From an uncultured Myxococcales bacterium (lineage in GTDB: Bacteria > Myxococcota_A > Polyangia > Polyangiales > Polyangiaceae), in assembly GCA_937872925.1 (NCBI GenBank), contig CALMUT010000289.1:1-40269 (forward strand): 40,269 nucleotides of DNA, given 5' to 3'. Below, in pieces: positions 15,803-23,971 of this stretch (position 1 is its first letter; every line of letters starts with the position of its first letter). Made by a program: the position numbers and the translations under genes. Below the pieces are notes generated by a model. The model did no database searches, had not been told where the DNA came from, and saw only the letters and a program-made list of their open reading frames with translations.

Positions 15803-16029
15803 CCTGCTTCAACCCCGCTGCCCGCCGTTTGTTCCCGGCCCCCGGTGGGTGCCTGAAGCCTACGAAAGGCAACCGCGTGGCAATGCGGCTCGCCAAGCTG
15901 CCCATCGACGAGCGCGATAGTCGGCGCCGCTACGAGCGTCATCGAAGGGACCACGCATCTGAAGACCGAATCCGGGCAGGCCTCGGGCTCGCAGCTGCTA
16001 CAGCAGAGCGGCGACGCGACGACGCCCAA
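15799..16029 (-). CDS. Possible small Cys-containing protein, 76 aa
   Basis: A tentative gene. It begins with TTG 16029 (LGVVASPLCCSSCEPEACPDSVFRC), 44 bp behind the fumarase stop. It ends in a TGA that overlaps the ATG of the membrane protein by 4 bp. The first 45 codons have the strong third-position G/C preference of the real genes nearby; the last 30 are less clear. It has five cysteines in the first 25 residues and no clear signal peptide. A plus-strand reading frame over the same bases (15829-16077) has weaker codon bias in its second half. I keep this entry because of the overlap, not because any family is recognised. Confidence 0.35.
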   Translation of the reverse strand: MGVVASPLCCSSCEPEACPDSVFRCVVPSMTLVAAPTIALVDGQLGEPHCHAVAFRRLQAPTGGREQTAGSGVEAG

Positions 16030-16073
16030 CTTGGTGCGCTATTGGTGCAGCAGGAGCCGCCACAGCGAGATGA

Positions 16074-17465
16074 CTAGCGTCGTCCGCCGCGCGTCATGCT
16101 CTGCAGATCGAGGGCGGCGTCTAGCTCGCGTTCGTCCATGAGGCCCTCCGCTAGGACCACTTCGCGCACCGATCGGCCAGACGCCAGGGCTTGGGCGGCC
16201 ACACGTGAAGCCGCGTCGTAGCCAAGCTTCGGATTGAGCGCGGTCACCACCACCACGTTCTTTTCCAGCAGGCTGCGCGCACGCTCTGAGTCTGCCTCCA
16301 GGCCCTCGATGCACGATTTCCGAAACGCCACAGCAGCGTTGGCGAGTATCTCGATCGACTGCAGCAGATTGTGCGCCATCACTGGCATCATGGCGTTGAG
16401 TTCAAAGTTGCCGTTGGCGCCTGCCCAGGTCACCGCTGCGTCGTTCCCCACGACCTGCGCGCAGACTTGCATCAGCATCTCGCACATGACCGGATTGACC
16501 TTGCCGGGCATGATAGACGACCCAGGTTGCAGACTGGGTAAACGCAGCTCGCCGATGCCGGAGCTGGGCCCAGAGCCCAGAAAGCGGACGTCGTTGGCGA
16601 TCTTGAATAGACTGGTAGCCGCAGTCTTCAACGCGCCAGAGGTCATCACCGCTGCATCCTTGGCAGCTTGTGCTTCGAAATGATTGTCGGCTTCGCGCAG
16701 CGCAAGCCCCGTGCGTGAAGCCATGAGCGCGATGGTACGCGCGGCGAATTCTGGCGGCGCATTGATGCCCGTGCCTACCGCCGTGCCGCCCAGCGCCAGC
16801 TCTTCCAGATCCGGCAGCGTGCCGGCGATCCGCGCACGCCCTTTCTGCACTTGCGCCGCGTAGCCACCAAACTCCTGACCCAAAGTCACCGGCGTGGCGT
16901 CCATCAGATGCGTGCGTCCGGACTTCACCACGGAAGCGAACTCCGCAGACTTGTCGGACAGCGCCCGCGCCAGATCGTCCAGTGCGGGCAGTAGCCTTTC
17001 GGTGATGCCTGAAATTGCCGCGATGTGGATCGCCGTTGGGATCACGTCGTTGGACGACTGCGCAAAGTTGACGTGATCGTTCGGGTGCACCACGTGTGCC
17101 TCGATGGGTTCGCCCAGGAGCTGAGTCGCGCGATTGGCGATGACCTCGTTGGCGTTGGTGTTGGTCGAGGTGCCGGAGCCGGTCTGGAACACGTCCACGA
17201 CGAAGTGCGCGTCCAATTCACCTGCCATCACCTCGTCGGCCGCGCGGCGGACGGCCTCGGCCACGCGCGATTCCAGGTCGCCCGCCTCGGCGGAAACAGT
17301 GGCGGCGGAGCCCTTGATCAGCCCAAGTGCCCATAGGAAGCGCCGCGGGAGCCCAAGGCCGGAAATCGGGAAGTTGGCGCGTGCGCGTGCCGTGGACGCA
17401 CCGTACAGAGCGTCCGCAGGCACGGTCACTTCTCCCAGGGTGTCGCGTTCGATGCGTTCGTTCAT
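16074..17465 (-). CDS. fumC: Class II fumarate hydratase
   Basis: Converts fumarate to (S)-malate in the citric acid cycle; cytoplasmic homotetramer. 463 residues from ATG 17465 (MNERIERDTLGEVTVPADAL), close to E. coli FumC (467). The start was chosen because relatives begin with this very motif; upstream ATGs at 17480 and 17483 only add MMASRR-like residues. Visible family signatures are TGSGTSTNTNANEVIANRA (about 95-113), HPNDHVNFAQSSND (about 128-141), SGRTHLMDATPVTLGQEF, and the superfamily signature GSSIMPGKVNP with catalytic Ser, then VGNDAAVTWAGANGNFELN. GNFELN and MPGK separate it from aspartase, which has QLQLN and MPAK. It is an iron-free, heat-stable type. The gene heads a possible run with two small downstream frames. 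No regulatory site was seen upstream. Confidence 0.96.
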   Translation of the reverse strand: MNERIERDTLGEVTVPADALYGASTARARANFPISGLGLPRRFLWALGLIKGSAATVSAEAGDLESRVAEAVRRAADEVMAGELDAHFVVDVFQTGSGTSTNTNANEVIANRATQLLGEPIEAHVVHPNDHVNFAQSSNDVIPTAIHIAAISGITERLLPALDDLARALSDKSAEFASVVKSGRTHLMDATPVTLGQEFGGYAAQVQKGRARIAGTLPDLEELALGGTAVGTGINAPPEFAARTIALMASRTGLALREADNHFEAQAAKDAAVMTSGALKTAATSLFKIANDVRFLGSGPSSGIGELRLPSLQPGSSIMPGKVNPVMCEMLMQVCAQVVGNDAAVTWAGANGNFELNAMMPVMAHNLLQSIEILANAAVAFRKSCIEGLEADSERARSLLEKNVVVVTALNPKLGYDAASRVAAQALASGRSVREVVLAEGLMDERELDAALDLQSMTRGGRR

Positions 17466-17578
17466 TCTTCGGCTGGCCATCATGCCACACATGCGAAGCG
17501 CTCGACATTGGTCGAGTCGCCCGATTGCTCAGCGCGATATCGCGACGGACCAATGCCTGCCCGGTAATCGTCGACGAC

Positions 17579-18361
17579 TCAGAATCGAAGCCCCAGTTTG
17601 TTATGTACTCCGAAATCCGTCCGTTCGACGTCGCTCGGCGGACGGCTGTCGTACCGCAAGGAAATGGCCACCCCCGCAGTCAACAGCTTGGTGATTGCAA
17701 ACTCGGTCGTGCAGCTACCAAGTAGGCGATAGTCCGAGAATTGATCAAAGCGCGGCTGAAAGTAGAGCGTCGTGGTCACCGTCACGCGTTCATCCGGGGT
17801 GAGTATCAGCGTCGCCATATTGCTCCAGCGGTGGGACAAGGTGTCACGCTCGTCATCCGAGAGGGGTGGGATATTCAGGGTTTCGGATTCGAGCATGTAG
17901 GCCGTTGCAAAGAAGGCCATTGCTGAGTCACTAGAGAACAAGCGAAGCCGTGGTCCCAGGCCAAGCAAGCGGCGTAGTGTCAGCCGACTGAAGTTGTCGT
18001 GTTCGAGTTGCCCAAAGGCCTCCGCCCACAGCCAAGGGCGAAGGGTATGCGCGTACCTGGCGTGAACGAAAGCGCGCTGCGTCCCGAGTTCACCCGCGAA
18101 ACGCGCATACTCACCACTGGTGGCGACAAACCCCAGATGCGGTTCTGAGCGCGCCCCGAAGAAGCCGGAGCCTTCCGCACCAACCGCGTCGGTATTGCCG
18201 CTCTTTGCGTTGAAGGCGGCGTCGACTGCGACGCCGATGCCGTCATCAGGGATCTTTGCACGCAGGGGCTCCACATTGACTTGCCCCAGCCCAGGAACCG
18301 AGAGCAGCAAGCACACAACCAGGATCCGCAAGGCCAGATGCCGCCTCCGTTCTCGCTTCAT
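17579..18361 (-). CDS. DUF481-family outer-membrane beta-barrel protein
   Basis: 260 residues from ATG 18361 (MKRERRRHLALRILVVCLLLS ... VPGLGQ signal). An in-frame ATG at 18376 would add MDTEI. After the signal the chain alternates strands and turns. It carries motifs of DUF481 (YdiY-like) salt-stress-induced outer-membrane proteins: NAKSGNTDAVG, a run of aromatic-ended strands (YARFAGELGTQRAFVHARYAH, WLWAEAFGQLEHDNFSRL), RLLGLGPRLRLF and the C-terminal strand VHNKLGLRF ending in Phe, as required by the Bam insertion machinery. DUF481 proteins are about this size. The role of the family is not settled; in E. coli YdiY is acid-induced. It lies 114 bp from the fumarase gene on the same strand but is probably a separate unit, with a promoter at 18424-18451. 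Confidence 0.88.
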   Translation of the reverse strand: MKRERRRHLALRILVVCLLLSVPGLGQVNVEPLRAKIPDDGIGVAVDAAFNAKSGNTDAVGAEGSGFFGARSEPHLGFVATSGEYARFAGELGTQRAFVHARYAHTLRPWLWAEAFGQLEHDNFSRLTLRRLLGLGPRLRLFSSDSAMAFFATAYMLESETLNIPPLSDDERDTLSHRWSNMATLILTPDERVTVTTTLYFQPRFDQFSDYRLLGSCTTEFAITKLLTAGVAISLRYDSRPPSDVERTDFGVHNKLGLRF

Positions 18362-18423
18362 GATTTCCGTATCCATGACGACAGACCGCCCGCTGGCCAT
18401 GGCATTGCAACAAATCCGAGGCA

Positions 18424-18451
18424 ATAATGCACGGCCGCGGTGTTCTGTCAC
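18424..18451 (-). promoter_or_regulatory. Candidate sigma70 promoter for the DUF481 gene
   Basis: Minus strand: -35 GTGACA (18451-18446), 16-bp spacer, -10 CATTAT (18429-18424). It lies 63 bases before ATG 18361. Matches are 5/6 and 4/6 to the E. coli consensus. Confidence 0.4.
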
Positions 18452-18619
18452 GGCCGTTCGTCGACGGGCGAACGCTTTGCGCGGAGTGCTCCAGGTCTGC
18501 GACGCCCTGCCGAACTCCCACGCGGCCAATGATCCAACGGGGATCGACAACGCCCACGGTGTGTGACGGTTCTCGCAGCCGAACTCGCGATGCCGCGGCG
18601 CCAGGACGTTATAAGATGA

Positions 18620-18625
18620 TACGCT
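18620..18625 (+). promoter_or_regulatory. -10-like TACGCT, 9 bases before ATG 18635
   Basis: TACGCT is followed by GACGCGGCC and the ATG, without a ribosome site. A second AT-rich stretch, TATAAGAT (18610-18617), lies just upstream and is an alternative -10. Confidence 0.35.
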
Positions 18626-18634
18626 GACGCGGCC

Positions 18635-19057
18635 ATGGGGAGCGACGCCGTATCGTGGGTCTACCCCGTCGCTGTGCTCGTGGCGCTGCTCGCCTGCGGG
18701 CCGCCAGAAGTGACAGCGTCGGACCGAGAACGTCTCGCCAAACAATGCGAGATGGGCGTGGGCGTACGCAACCCCGTGGAAGAAGCAAAGACGCTGACGC
18801 TGCTGGACGCCGCACATTGCAAGCGGGCTCTGACCGGCTCTCAGAAGTGTCCAGACTGGCGGGCTCGGATCGTCGGCATCTGCTACAAGAAGGACACATC
18901 AATAGAATACTTCAAAGTCGTAACCACCACCTTGCGCCACGAAACGGACCTCCGGGAGTCAATCTGCGATGCAATGCGTCTGAGCATCAGCAAGACCGCT
19001 TCGATCAGCGTGTATTGCCGCGATTACAATCAATGCAGCACGCGCTGTGGCAAGTAG
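18635..19057 (+). CDS. Small Cys-rich lipoprotein, unknown function
   Basis: 140 residues from ATG 18635. The signal WVYPVAVLVALLACGPPEV ends in a lipobox (Cys21). The mature part has eight further cysteines (KQCEMG, AAHCKRA, SQKCPDW, GICYKK, ESICDAM, VYCRDYNQCSTRC), a content suited to disulfides in the periplasm or on the surface. Unlike the other lipoproteins in this window it has no Gly/Ser linker. The pattern of conserved-looking Cys with short helices does not match a family I know. It is divergent from the DUF481 gene (273 bp between starts) and convergent with the receiver-domain gene. The gap behind it (19058-19182) shows no clear terminator. Confidence 0.78.
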   Translation: MGSDAVSWVYPVAVLVALLACGPPEVTASDRERLAKQCEMGVGVRNPVEEAKTLTLLDAAHCKRALTGSQKCPDWRARIVGICYKKDTSIEYFKVVTTTLRHETDLRESICDAMRLSISKTASISVYCRDYNQCSTRCGK

Positions 19058-19182
19058 TCGGCGCTATTGCCCATGACTGCGGTGGGATTTCGGTTTGAAA
19101 ACGCCTGCCCGAGCGAGCCTTAGTGTGGAGGGTTCGGTACACCTCGGCTCGCCCGGGCCGGCGCAGCTCTAGTTGGCGAGTT

Positions 19183-19611
19183 TCATCTCAACCCGGCGGC
19201 CTTCTCCAGTACTTCTTCGATCGTCCCGCGGAGCTCATCGATGTCGAAGGGCTTGGACAGCATTGCGTAGGCACCAAGACGCTCCGCCTCCTGACGGGTC
19301 TCGTCGGAGGGGAAAGCCGTGATGAAGATGATGGGTGCTTCTGCTCCGGCAGTGCGCAGGTATCGAACGACGTCCAGGCCCATGATCCCGGGCATGAGCA
19401 CGTCGGATATGATCACGTCCGGCCGCTGTCGGCCGGCGCCGATAAGATCGAGCATGTGGTAGAAAAGCGCGAGCCCGTCTTCAAGCGCGGTGACCTCATA
19501 GCCGTCGTCTTGCAGGACTTGCTGAAGCAGGCTTCGCAACTCGGTGTCGTCCTCCGCCAAGAGCACTCGTCTGCCCACGTGCCGGCTGGGACTGATCTCG
19601 GGCGAAGGCAT
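19183..19611 (-). CDS. Single-domain response regulator (receiver only)
   Basis: 142 residues from ATG 19611; GTG 19614 precedes it directly. One receiver domain only: acidic pair LLAEDD (about 17-22), phosphoacceptor Asp70 (DVIISDVLMPG), the switch residue in IIFITAF and the KPF lysine (MLSKPFDIDEL). There is no output domain after the last helix. Such proteins work as phosphate carriers or sinks, or bind a partner protein. The gene lies 124 bp behind the NtrC-type regulator and has its own sigma54-like promoter and upstream dyad, matching those of the regulator's operon. I infer that it is a target of that regulator and may feed back on the kinase by competing for phosphate. The predicted transcript start (about 19616) leaves almost no leader before the start codon. 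Confidence 0.92.
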   Translation of the reverse strand: MPSPEISPSRHVGRRVLLAEDDTELRSLLQQVLQDDGYEVTALEDGLALFYHMLDLIGAGRQRPDVIISDVLMPGIMGLDVVRYLRTAGAEAPIIFITAFPSDETRQEAERLGAYAMLSKPFDIDELRGTIEEVLEKAAGLR

Positions 19612-19626
19612 CACGCCGGTTCAATC

Positions 19627-19642
19627 AGCACGTCTCGTGCCA
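19627..19642 (-). promoter_or_regulatory. Sigma54 -24/-12 promoter before the receiver gene
   Basis: The minus strand reads TGGCACGAGACGTGCT: GG, ten bases, GC, against the consensus TGGCACG-N4-TTGCW. It agrees at 13 of 16 positions with the site at 26744-26759. The predicted start is near 19616. The dyad at 19696-19728 lies upstream at the spacing expected for an enhancer. Confidence 0.65.
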
Positions 19643-19695
19643 TGCTCGAGTCGACGTGAATCGCGAAATTCGCTGGGATTTCCGAGCTTCGCTCT

Positions 19696-19728
19696 GGGTC
19701 AGATCGGTCCAGTGGGTCGGACTGACAC
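19696..19728. promoter_or_regulatory. Upstream dyad (enhancer-like) related to 26813-26845
   Basis: Imperfect dyad with arms GGGTCAGATCGGTCCA and TGGGTCGGACTGACAC around one central base. The right arm matches the right arm at 26830-26845 in 14 of 16 positions; the left matches in 10 of 16. The centre at 19712 is 84 bp from the -12 C of the sigma54 site, the same as in the other copy. Confidence 0.55.
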
Positions 19729-19735
19729 GCCGCGC

Positions 19736-21133
19736 TCAGTCCGTCGTGTCGACGCCCCAGGCTTCCAGCCTGCGGTACAGCGTCTTGCGCCCCACGCCCA
19801 AGACTTTGGCGGCCTGGGACTTGTTGCCACCCACGGCCGCGAGCACTTCGAGGATGTAACGCCGTTCGACTTCCTCAAGAGGCACGAGATCCGCCGGGTC
19901 GTTGGAACCCACCAGGACGTGGCGGGATTCGTGCTGACGAATTCTTTCGGGCAAGTCTTCGAGCCGGATCTCGTCGCCTTGGCAGAGCGCCACTGCGCGC
20001 TCAACGCAATTGGAAAGCTCCCGAACGTTCCCGGGGAACGGATAGCAGAGCAGACGTTCGGCTGCGGCCGCGCTCAACCCCTTCAGGGACTTGCCACTCA
20101 TGCCTGCAAACTTGTCGATGAACTCCTGCGCAAGCAAAAGTGCATCTCCTCCGCGAGCTCTCAGCGGCGGCAGCGTGACTGATATGACGTTCAAACGGTA
20201 GTAGAGGTCCTCGCGAAAACGACGCTCTTCGATGGCCCGTTCCAAGTCCCGATTGGTCGCCGTGATGATCCGCGCATTGAAGGGCACTTCCGCGCTGTGG
20301 CCAACGGGTCGCACCCGGCGTTCCTGCAGCGCCCGCAATAGTTTGGGTTGTAGCCCAAGTGGCATTTCGCCGATCTCGTCCAGGAATAGCGTTCCACCGT
20401 CCGCAGCGAAGAGCAGGCCCTTGCGGTCTTGTCTGGCATCAGTGAAGGCCCCGCGCACATGGCCAAACAGCTGACTCTCAAGCAGCGCTTCGGGCATGGC
20501 CGCGCAGTCCACCGCCACGAAAGGCCCGGCGCTTCTCTGACTGTGCGCGTGCAGCGCTTTCGCGACCACCTCTTTGCCTGTGCCACTCTCACCCAAAATC
20601 AACACGGTGCTGTCGCTTGCGGCGATTTGGGTGAGGAGTTCGAAGACGTTGGCCATGGCCGCGCTGGATCCGCTCAGCCCGCCAAAACCACGCGCACCGC
20701 TCGCGGCACTGCGAAGGCGACGTACTTCTTGGCGCAGGGCGTAGTGGTCCAGTGCTCGTGCCAGCCCCATGGCCACTGCTTCCAGGTCGAAGGGTTTCGT
20801 AACGAAATCGTAGGCACCGGCGCGCAGCGCCGCCACCGCGGTCTCCATCGACCCAAACGCCGTCATCACGATCACTGGCACGTCATTGCGAGCGGCCACG
20901 ATTCGTTCGCAGAGTTCCACGCCAGTCATCTGGCCCAGGTTCAAGTCGGTGAGCACCACACCGAGATCTTCGGTATCCAAGCGCTGCAGTGCCTGCTCCG
21001 CTGTGGAGCAGGCCGACACTTCGAATCCCTCCGCGGTCAGCCCGTCGATCAGCAATTCCGCGGCGCTCGCGTCGTCTTCCACCACCAGCACGCGGCGGCA
21101 GATTGGCTCCGGTGGTGGTGAAACTGACTTCAT
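19736..21133 (-). CDS. NtrC-family sigma54-dependent response regulator
   Basis: 465 residues in the classical three-part layout. The receiver (about 13-125) has phosphoacceptor Asp63 (VVLTDLNLGQ) and Lys113 (TKPF). The AAA+ domain (about 152-385) has Walker A GESGTGKE (181-188), the sigma54-contact loop as GAFTDA (228-233; the usual form is GAFTGA), Walker B GGTLFLDEIGEM, and arginine-finger region FREDLYYRLNV. The Fis-type HTH at the end reads NKSQAAKVLGVGRKTLYRRLEAWG. It would be activated by phosphorylation from the sensor kinase encoded just upstream, whose stop overlaps its start by 4 bp, and would drive sigma54 promoters by looping. The two matching dyad-plus-sigma54 sites in this window are its most likely targets. 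The G-to-D change in the loop is unusual but may be tolerated. Confidence 0.96.
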   Translation of the reverse strand: MKSVSPPPEPICRRVLVVEDDASAAELLIDGLTAEGFEVSACSTAEQALQRLDTEDLGVVLTDLNLGQMTGVELCERIVAARNDVPVIVMTAFGSMETAVAALRAGAYDFVTKPFDLEAVAMGLARALDHYALRQEVRRLRSAASGARGFGGLSGSSAAMANVFELLTQIAASDSTVLILGESGTGKEVVAKALHAHSQRSAGPFVAVDCAAMPEALLESQLFGHVRGAFTDARQDRKGLLFAADGGTLFLDEIGEMPLGLQPKLLRALQERRVRPVGHSAEVPFNARIITATNRDLERAIEERRFREDLYYRLNVISVTLPPLRARGGDALLLAQEFIDKFAGMSGKSLKGLSAAAAERLLCYPFPGNVRELSNCVERAVALCQGDEIRLEDLPERIRQHESRHVLVGSNDPADLVPLEEVERRYILEVLAAVGGNKSQAAKVLGVGRKTLYRRLEAWGVDTTD

Positions 21134-22566
21134 GGCTCGCGTGTGGGAAGGTACACCGTGAACGTGCTTCCGTGGCCCAGTTCGCTCTGCAAGGCAATAC
21201 GTCCGCCGTGTTCATCGATGATTTCCCGAGTGATGGACAGCCCCAGCCCGGTGCCCTCGCCCGCGCTCTTGGTCGTGAAGAAGGGCTCAAACGCCTGCGC
21301 TGCGGTCGCCTTATTCATACCGGTGCCGCGGTCTTGGATCCGAATCGTCGCGTGACCATCTGTGTCCCCCTCGGTGACGGCGATGGTCACCTTTCCGCCC
21401 TCTGGGCTGGCGTGAATGGCGTTTACCAAGAGATTCGTCAGTGCTTGCTGCAACTGAGCGGCATCAACCAATGCCCGGATCGTTTCGGTGCCCGTGACCG
21501 CCACGGCCACTCCACGCTTCTTCGCGAGGGGCGTCAGTAGCTCCACACTTCTCTGAACCAGAGGCATCAGCAACTCGGACGCACGTTTGGCTTCCTTTCG
21601 ACGCGCGTAGTCCAAGAGCTGGCGAATGATGCGCGCCATGCGGTCCGCCTGTTCGGCAATGATGTCGGCGTATTGTGTGGCTTGCTCCGGCGTCGCACGC
21701 CCGCGGGAAATGAGCTTAGCGCGTCCAGAAACGACGTTGAGCGGGGTGCCCAGCTCGTGCGCCAGTCCGGCCGCCAGGCGCCCTACAGTGGTCAGCCGGT
21801 CGGCGTGGCGCAGCTGCTCTGCAGTCGCCACGCGCGCCGCTGACTCGGCTTCCAGGTTGGAGCGCGCCAGGGCTAGCTGCTCGCACATGGCGTTCATTTC
21901 CCGAGCGAGCTCGCCGACCTCGTCTGATTGCGCCAGGGTCAACGGTTCATCCAAATCACCTGCGCCGATCCGCCTGGCCTTGGCCACCAGCTGCGCCATG
22001 GGGCGCCCCACCAAGGACACTCCAAGTGCGTAGACAATCGCCGCGCAGACCGCAGCCACGAGCAAGTAGGCGAGAAGCACGTTCAGCATTGTGGTCTTCA
22101 GATACTGCCGTGCGGGGACGAGAGATTCTGAAAGCTCCAGCACCATCCCGGTGGCCGCGATGGGGGCCATCGTGAGCAATCGCTCGTCACCGGATGGGTC
22201 GAGACGCCAACCGTTTCCTTGCTCGAGCATCGCCGCGGCGATGTGTATCGTCTTGCCGGCACGAATATCCGCACGCTCCGATGATGACAGGATCACTTCT
22301 GCGCTTTCGACCGGCTGCAGGCTCAGTCGTAGGTCACTGCGGTCGCGGTCTAGATCCGCCACTAGATTCCGCGCAGCCTTTTCCCCCGCACTCTTTCGCA
22401 CGCTTTCGTAGGCGCGGCCGATGGTCAGAGTGACGGCACGATGGTCACGTCGTACGTCGACTTGAAACAACGCAACTTCCCGCTGGTAGCGGATCCAGGC
22501 GAACACGCCGAGCACCAGGGAAACGCCGACGATCAACCAAAGGACGAGCCTGCGTGCCAGTTTCAC
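21130..22566 (-). CDS. Membrane sensor histidine kinase (HAMP, HisKA, HATPase)
   Basis: 478 residues from GTG 22566 (VKLARRLVLWLIVGVSLVLG). TM1 is about 5-24, a periplasmic sensor region about 26-155, TM2 about 158-181, then HAMP (about 182-235, VGRPMAQLVAKARRIGAGDL). The HisKA H-box AGLAHELGTPLNVV has phosphoacceptor His270. The ATPase domain shows N-box LVNAIHAS, G1 DRGTGM and G2 GEGTGLGLS. The sensor part has no recognised fold. The next gene is the NtrC-type regulator, joined by an ATGA overlap, so they are a cognate pair. The kinase sits 55 bp behind the second antiporter, so it is probably made together with the transporters whose ions or membrane tension it may sense. An in-frame extension above 22566 reads into the antiporter gene and was rejected. 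Confidence 0.95.
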   Translation of the reverse strand: MKLARRLVLWLIVGVSLVLGVFAWIRYQREVALFQVDVRRDHRAVTLTIGRAYESVRKSAGEKAARNLVADLDRDRSDLRLSLQPVESAEVILSSSERADIRAGKTIHIAAAMLEQGNGWRLDPSGDERLLTMAPIAATGMVLELSESLVPARQYLKTTMLNVLLAYLLVAAVCAAIVYALGVSLVGRPMAQLVAKARRIGAGDLDEPLTLAQSDEVGELAREMNAMCEQLALARSNLEAESAARVATAEQLRHADRLTTVGRLAAGLAHELGTPLNVVSGRAKLISRGRATPEQATQYADIIAEQADRMARIIRQLLDYARRKEAKRASELLMPLVQRSVELLTPLAKKRGVAVAVTGTETIRALVDAAQLQQALTNLLVNAIHASPEGGKVTIAVTEGDTDGHATIRIQDRGTGMNKATAAQAFEPFFTTKSAGEGTGLGLSITREIIDEHGGRIALQSELGHGSTFTVYLPTREP

Positions 22567-22621
22567 CCTACAGTCCTGGCTTTGAGATCCGGCGCGCGCA
22601 ATCAAAAAGAAGCATGAGCGT

Positions 22622-23971
22622 TCACGCTTGGGCGGGCTCGAGCTCGGGCTCGGTCGAAGCGGCGCTTTCATGAGAGCGGTCCAACGCGAGCTTGAACAAC
22701 ACGGGCCCCGCAATCTCGTTGATGGCAACCGTCGCAATCGCCAGTGACCGCAGCCCAGCGCCAAAGCTTGGGAACTGGCGTTCCACCACGATGGCGATGC
22801 CCAGCGTGAGCCCGGCTTGGGAAATGAGACCGCTGGCGCCGTAGCTGCGCACAGGGCCCTGCTCCTTGGCGCTGCGACAGGCGAGACGATGCGCCAGAAC
22901 CGTTGCCGCGGCCCGAATCACGCACAAGCCGACCGCGAGCGGCCAGAGCTGCTTCAGAAGCGGCAAGTCTAGGTGGGCGCCTGCGGCAGCGAAGAAGACG
23001 ACGAAGACCAGCGCGCTCGTTTGACCGACTGCGTGCAATAGCTTTTCGCCCTGGTTCGAGAAGTTCTGCACGAAGAATCCTGCGGACAAGAAGGTGAGCA
23101 GCGGGTCGAAATGCAGATAGCGCAGTCCATAGGTGAGTCCGAAGCCGAGCGTTACGAGCACAATCAGCAATTCCGTACCCACGAACCGGAGGTAGAGCGC
23201 CAGCAACACCCCGACGGTCACTCCCAGGGAAATGCTGGACAATAGCTCGTGGCCCACGGCCACCACCGCCTGGAGCGAGAGCACCGCGGACGGATCCACG
23301 AGCTGGCGCGCACCTAAGGTGGCAACGGCCAAGAGCACGAGCACGACCACGTCCGAACTCATCACGAACGCGAGGGAGAATCGGGTCACGGGTCCATCAG
23401 CACGGGTCTGACTCAAGATCGCCAAAGTAGCGGAGGGGCTGCGACTCACCGCGATAACCCCCCACAGAATGCCGGCCGCGAGCAGAAACCCGAGGGATTG
23501 ACCCGCCATGAACGGCATGAATCGCGCGAGCAGTACGTAGGCCGTCGCCGCAACCAAGAAGACAATGACGGTCTGAAACCCAGTGGCGATCGCCAGCAGC
23601 TTGAGCCCTTCGCGAAGGTGCGCGAGACGCAGCTCTGCACCACCCGCGAGCGCGATCAGCGCGAGCGCCAAGGTGCCGACGATTCCGAGTCCTTCAACGG
23701 TGTCATGGTCGAGAAAGTGGCCAACGTGTGGCCCGGCCAGGACCCCCGCGAGAATGTAGCCAGTGAGATGGGGGAGGCCGAACTCTTCCAGGACTTCGGA
23801 CATCAGCGTTCCGGCGAGGAGCAAGAATCCGATGGCGCCGACGATGTCGCTCGCGCTGTGGGATCCGGGCACATGGCGCGTGACCGCCCAGGCGAGGCCG
23901 AACAGTGCCAGCAGCATCGCAGTTTGAACGACTCGGACTCCCTTGGACTTGTGTGGCGCGGGACCCGTCAT
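22622..23971 (-). CDS. CPA2-type cation:proton antiporter (second of a pair)
   Basis: 449-residue inner-membrane protein from ATG 23971 (MTGPAPHKSKGVRVVQTAML). About 12-13 helices are visible, with the family's LTGYILAGVLAGPHVG near residue 70 and GGAELRLAHLREGLKLL about 110-126. The ion-site helix reads FVMSSDVVVLVLLAVATLG, with one Asp where electrogenic relatives have two; a ...GASGLISQAGLTLGIAIV segment lies near the end. CPA2 members exchange K+ or Na+ for H+ across the membrane. No C-terminal RCK/TrkA-N domain is present, so nucleotide gating in the style of KefC is absent. The start overlaps the stop of the first antiporter by 4 bp, which suggests equal amounts of both and perhaps a heterodimer. 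An in-frame extension to 24439 lies inside the upstream gene and was discarded. Confidence 0.92.
   Translation of the reverse strand: MTGPAPHKSKGVRVVQTAMLLALFGLAWAVTRHVPGSHSASDIVGAIGFLLLAGTLMSEVLEEFGLPHLTGYILAGVLAGPHVGHFLDHDTVEGLGIVGTLALALIALAGGAELRLAHLREGLKLLAIATGFQTVIVFLVAATAYVLLARFMPFMAGQSLGFLLAAGILWGVIAVSRSPSATLAILSQTRADGPVTRFSLAFVMSSDVVVLVLLAVATLGARQLVDPSAVLSLQAVVAVGHELLSSISLGVTVGVLLALYLRFVGTELLIVLVTLGFGLTYGLRYLHFDPLLTFLSAGFFVQNFSNQGEKLLHAVGQTSALVFVVFFAAAGAHLDLPLLKQLWPLAVGLCVIRAAATVLAHRLACRSAKEQGPVRSYGASGLISQAGLTLGIAIVVERQFPSFGAGLRSLAIATVAINEIAGPVLFKLALDRSHESAASTEPELEPAQA

Noticed and set aside
15829..16077. Plus-strand 82-codon frame
   Set aside because: Antisense to the small minus-strand frame and the fumarase end; codon bias fades in the second half and no start signal was seen.
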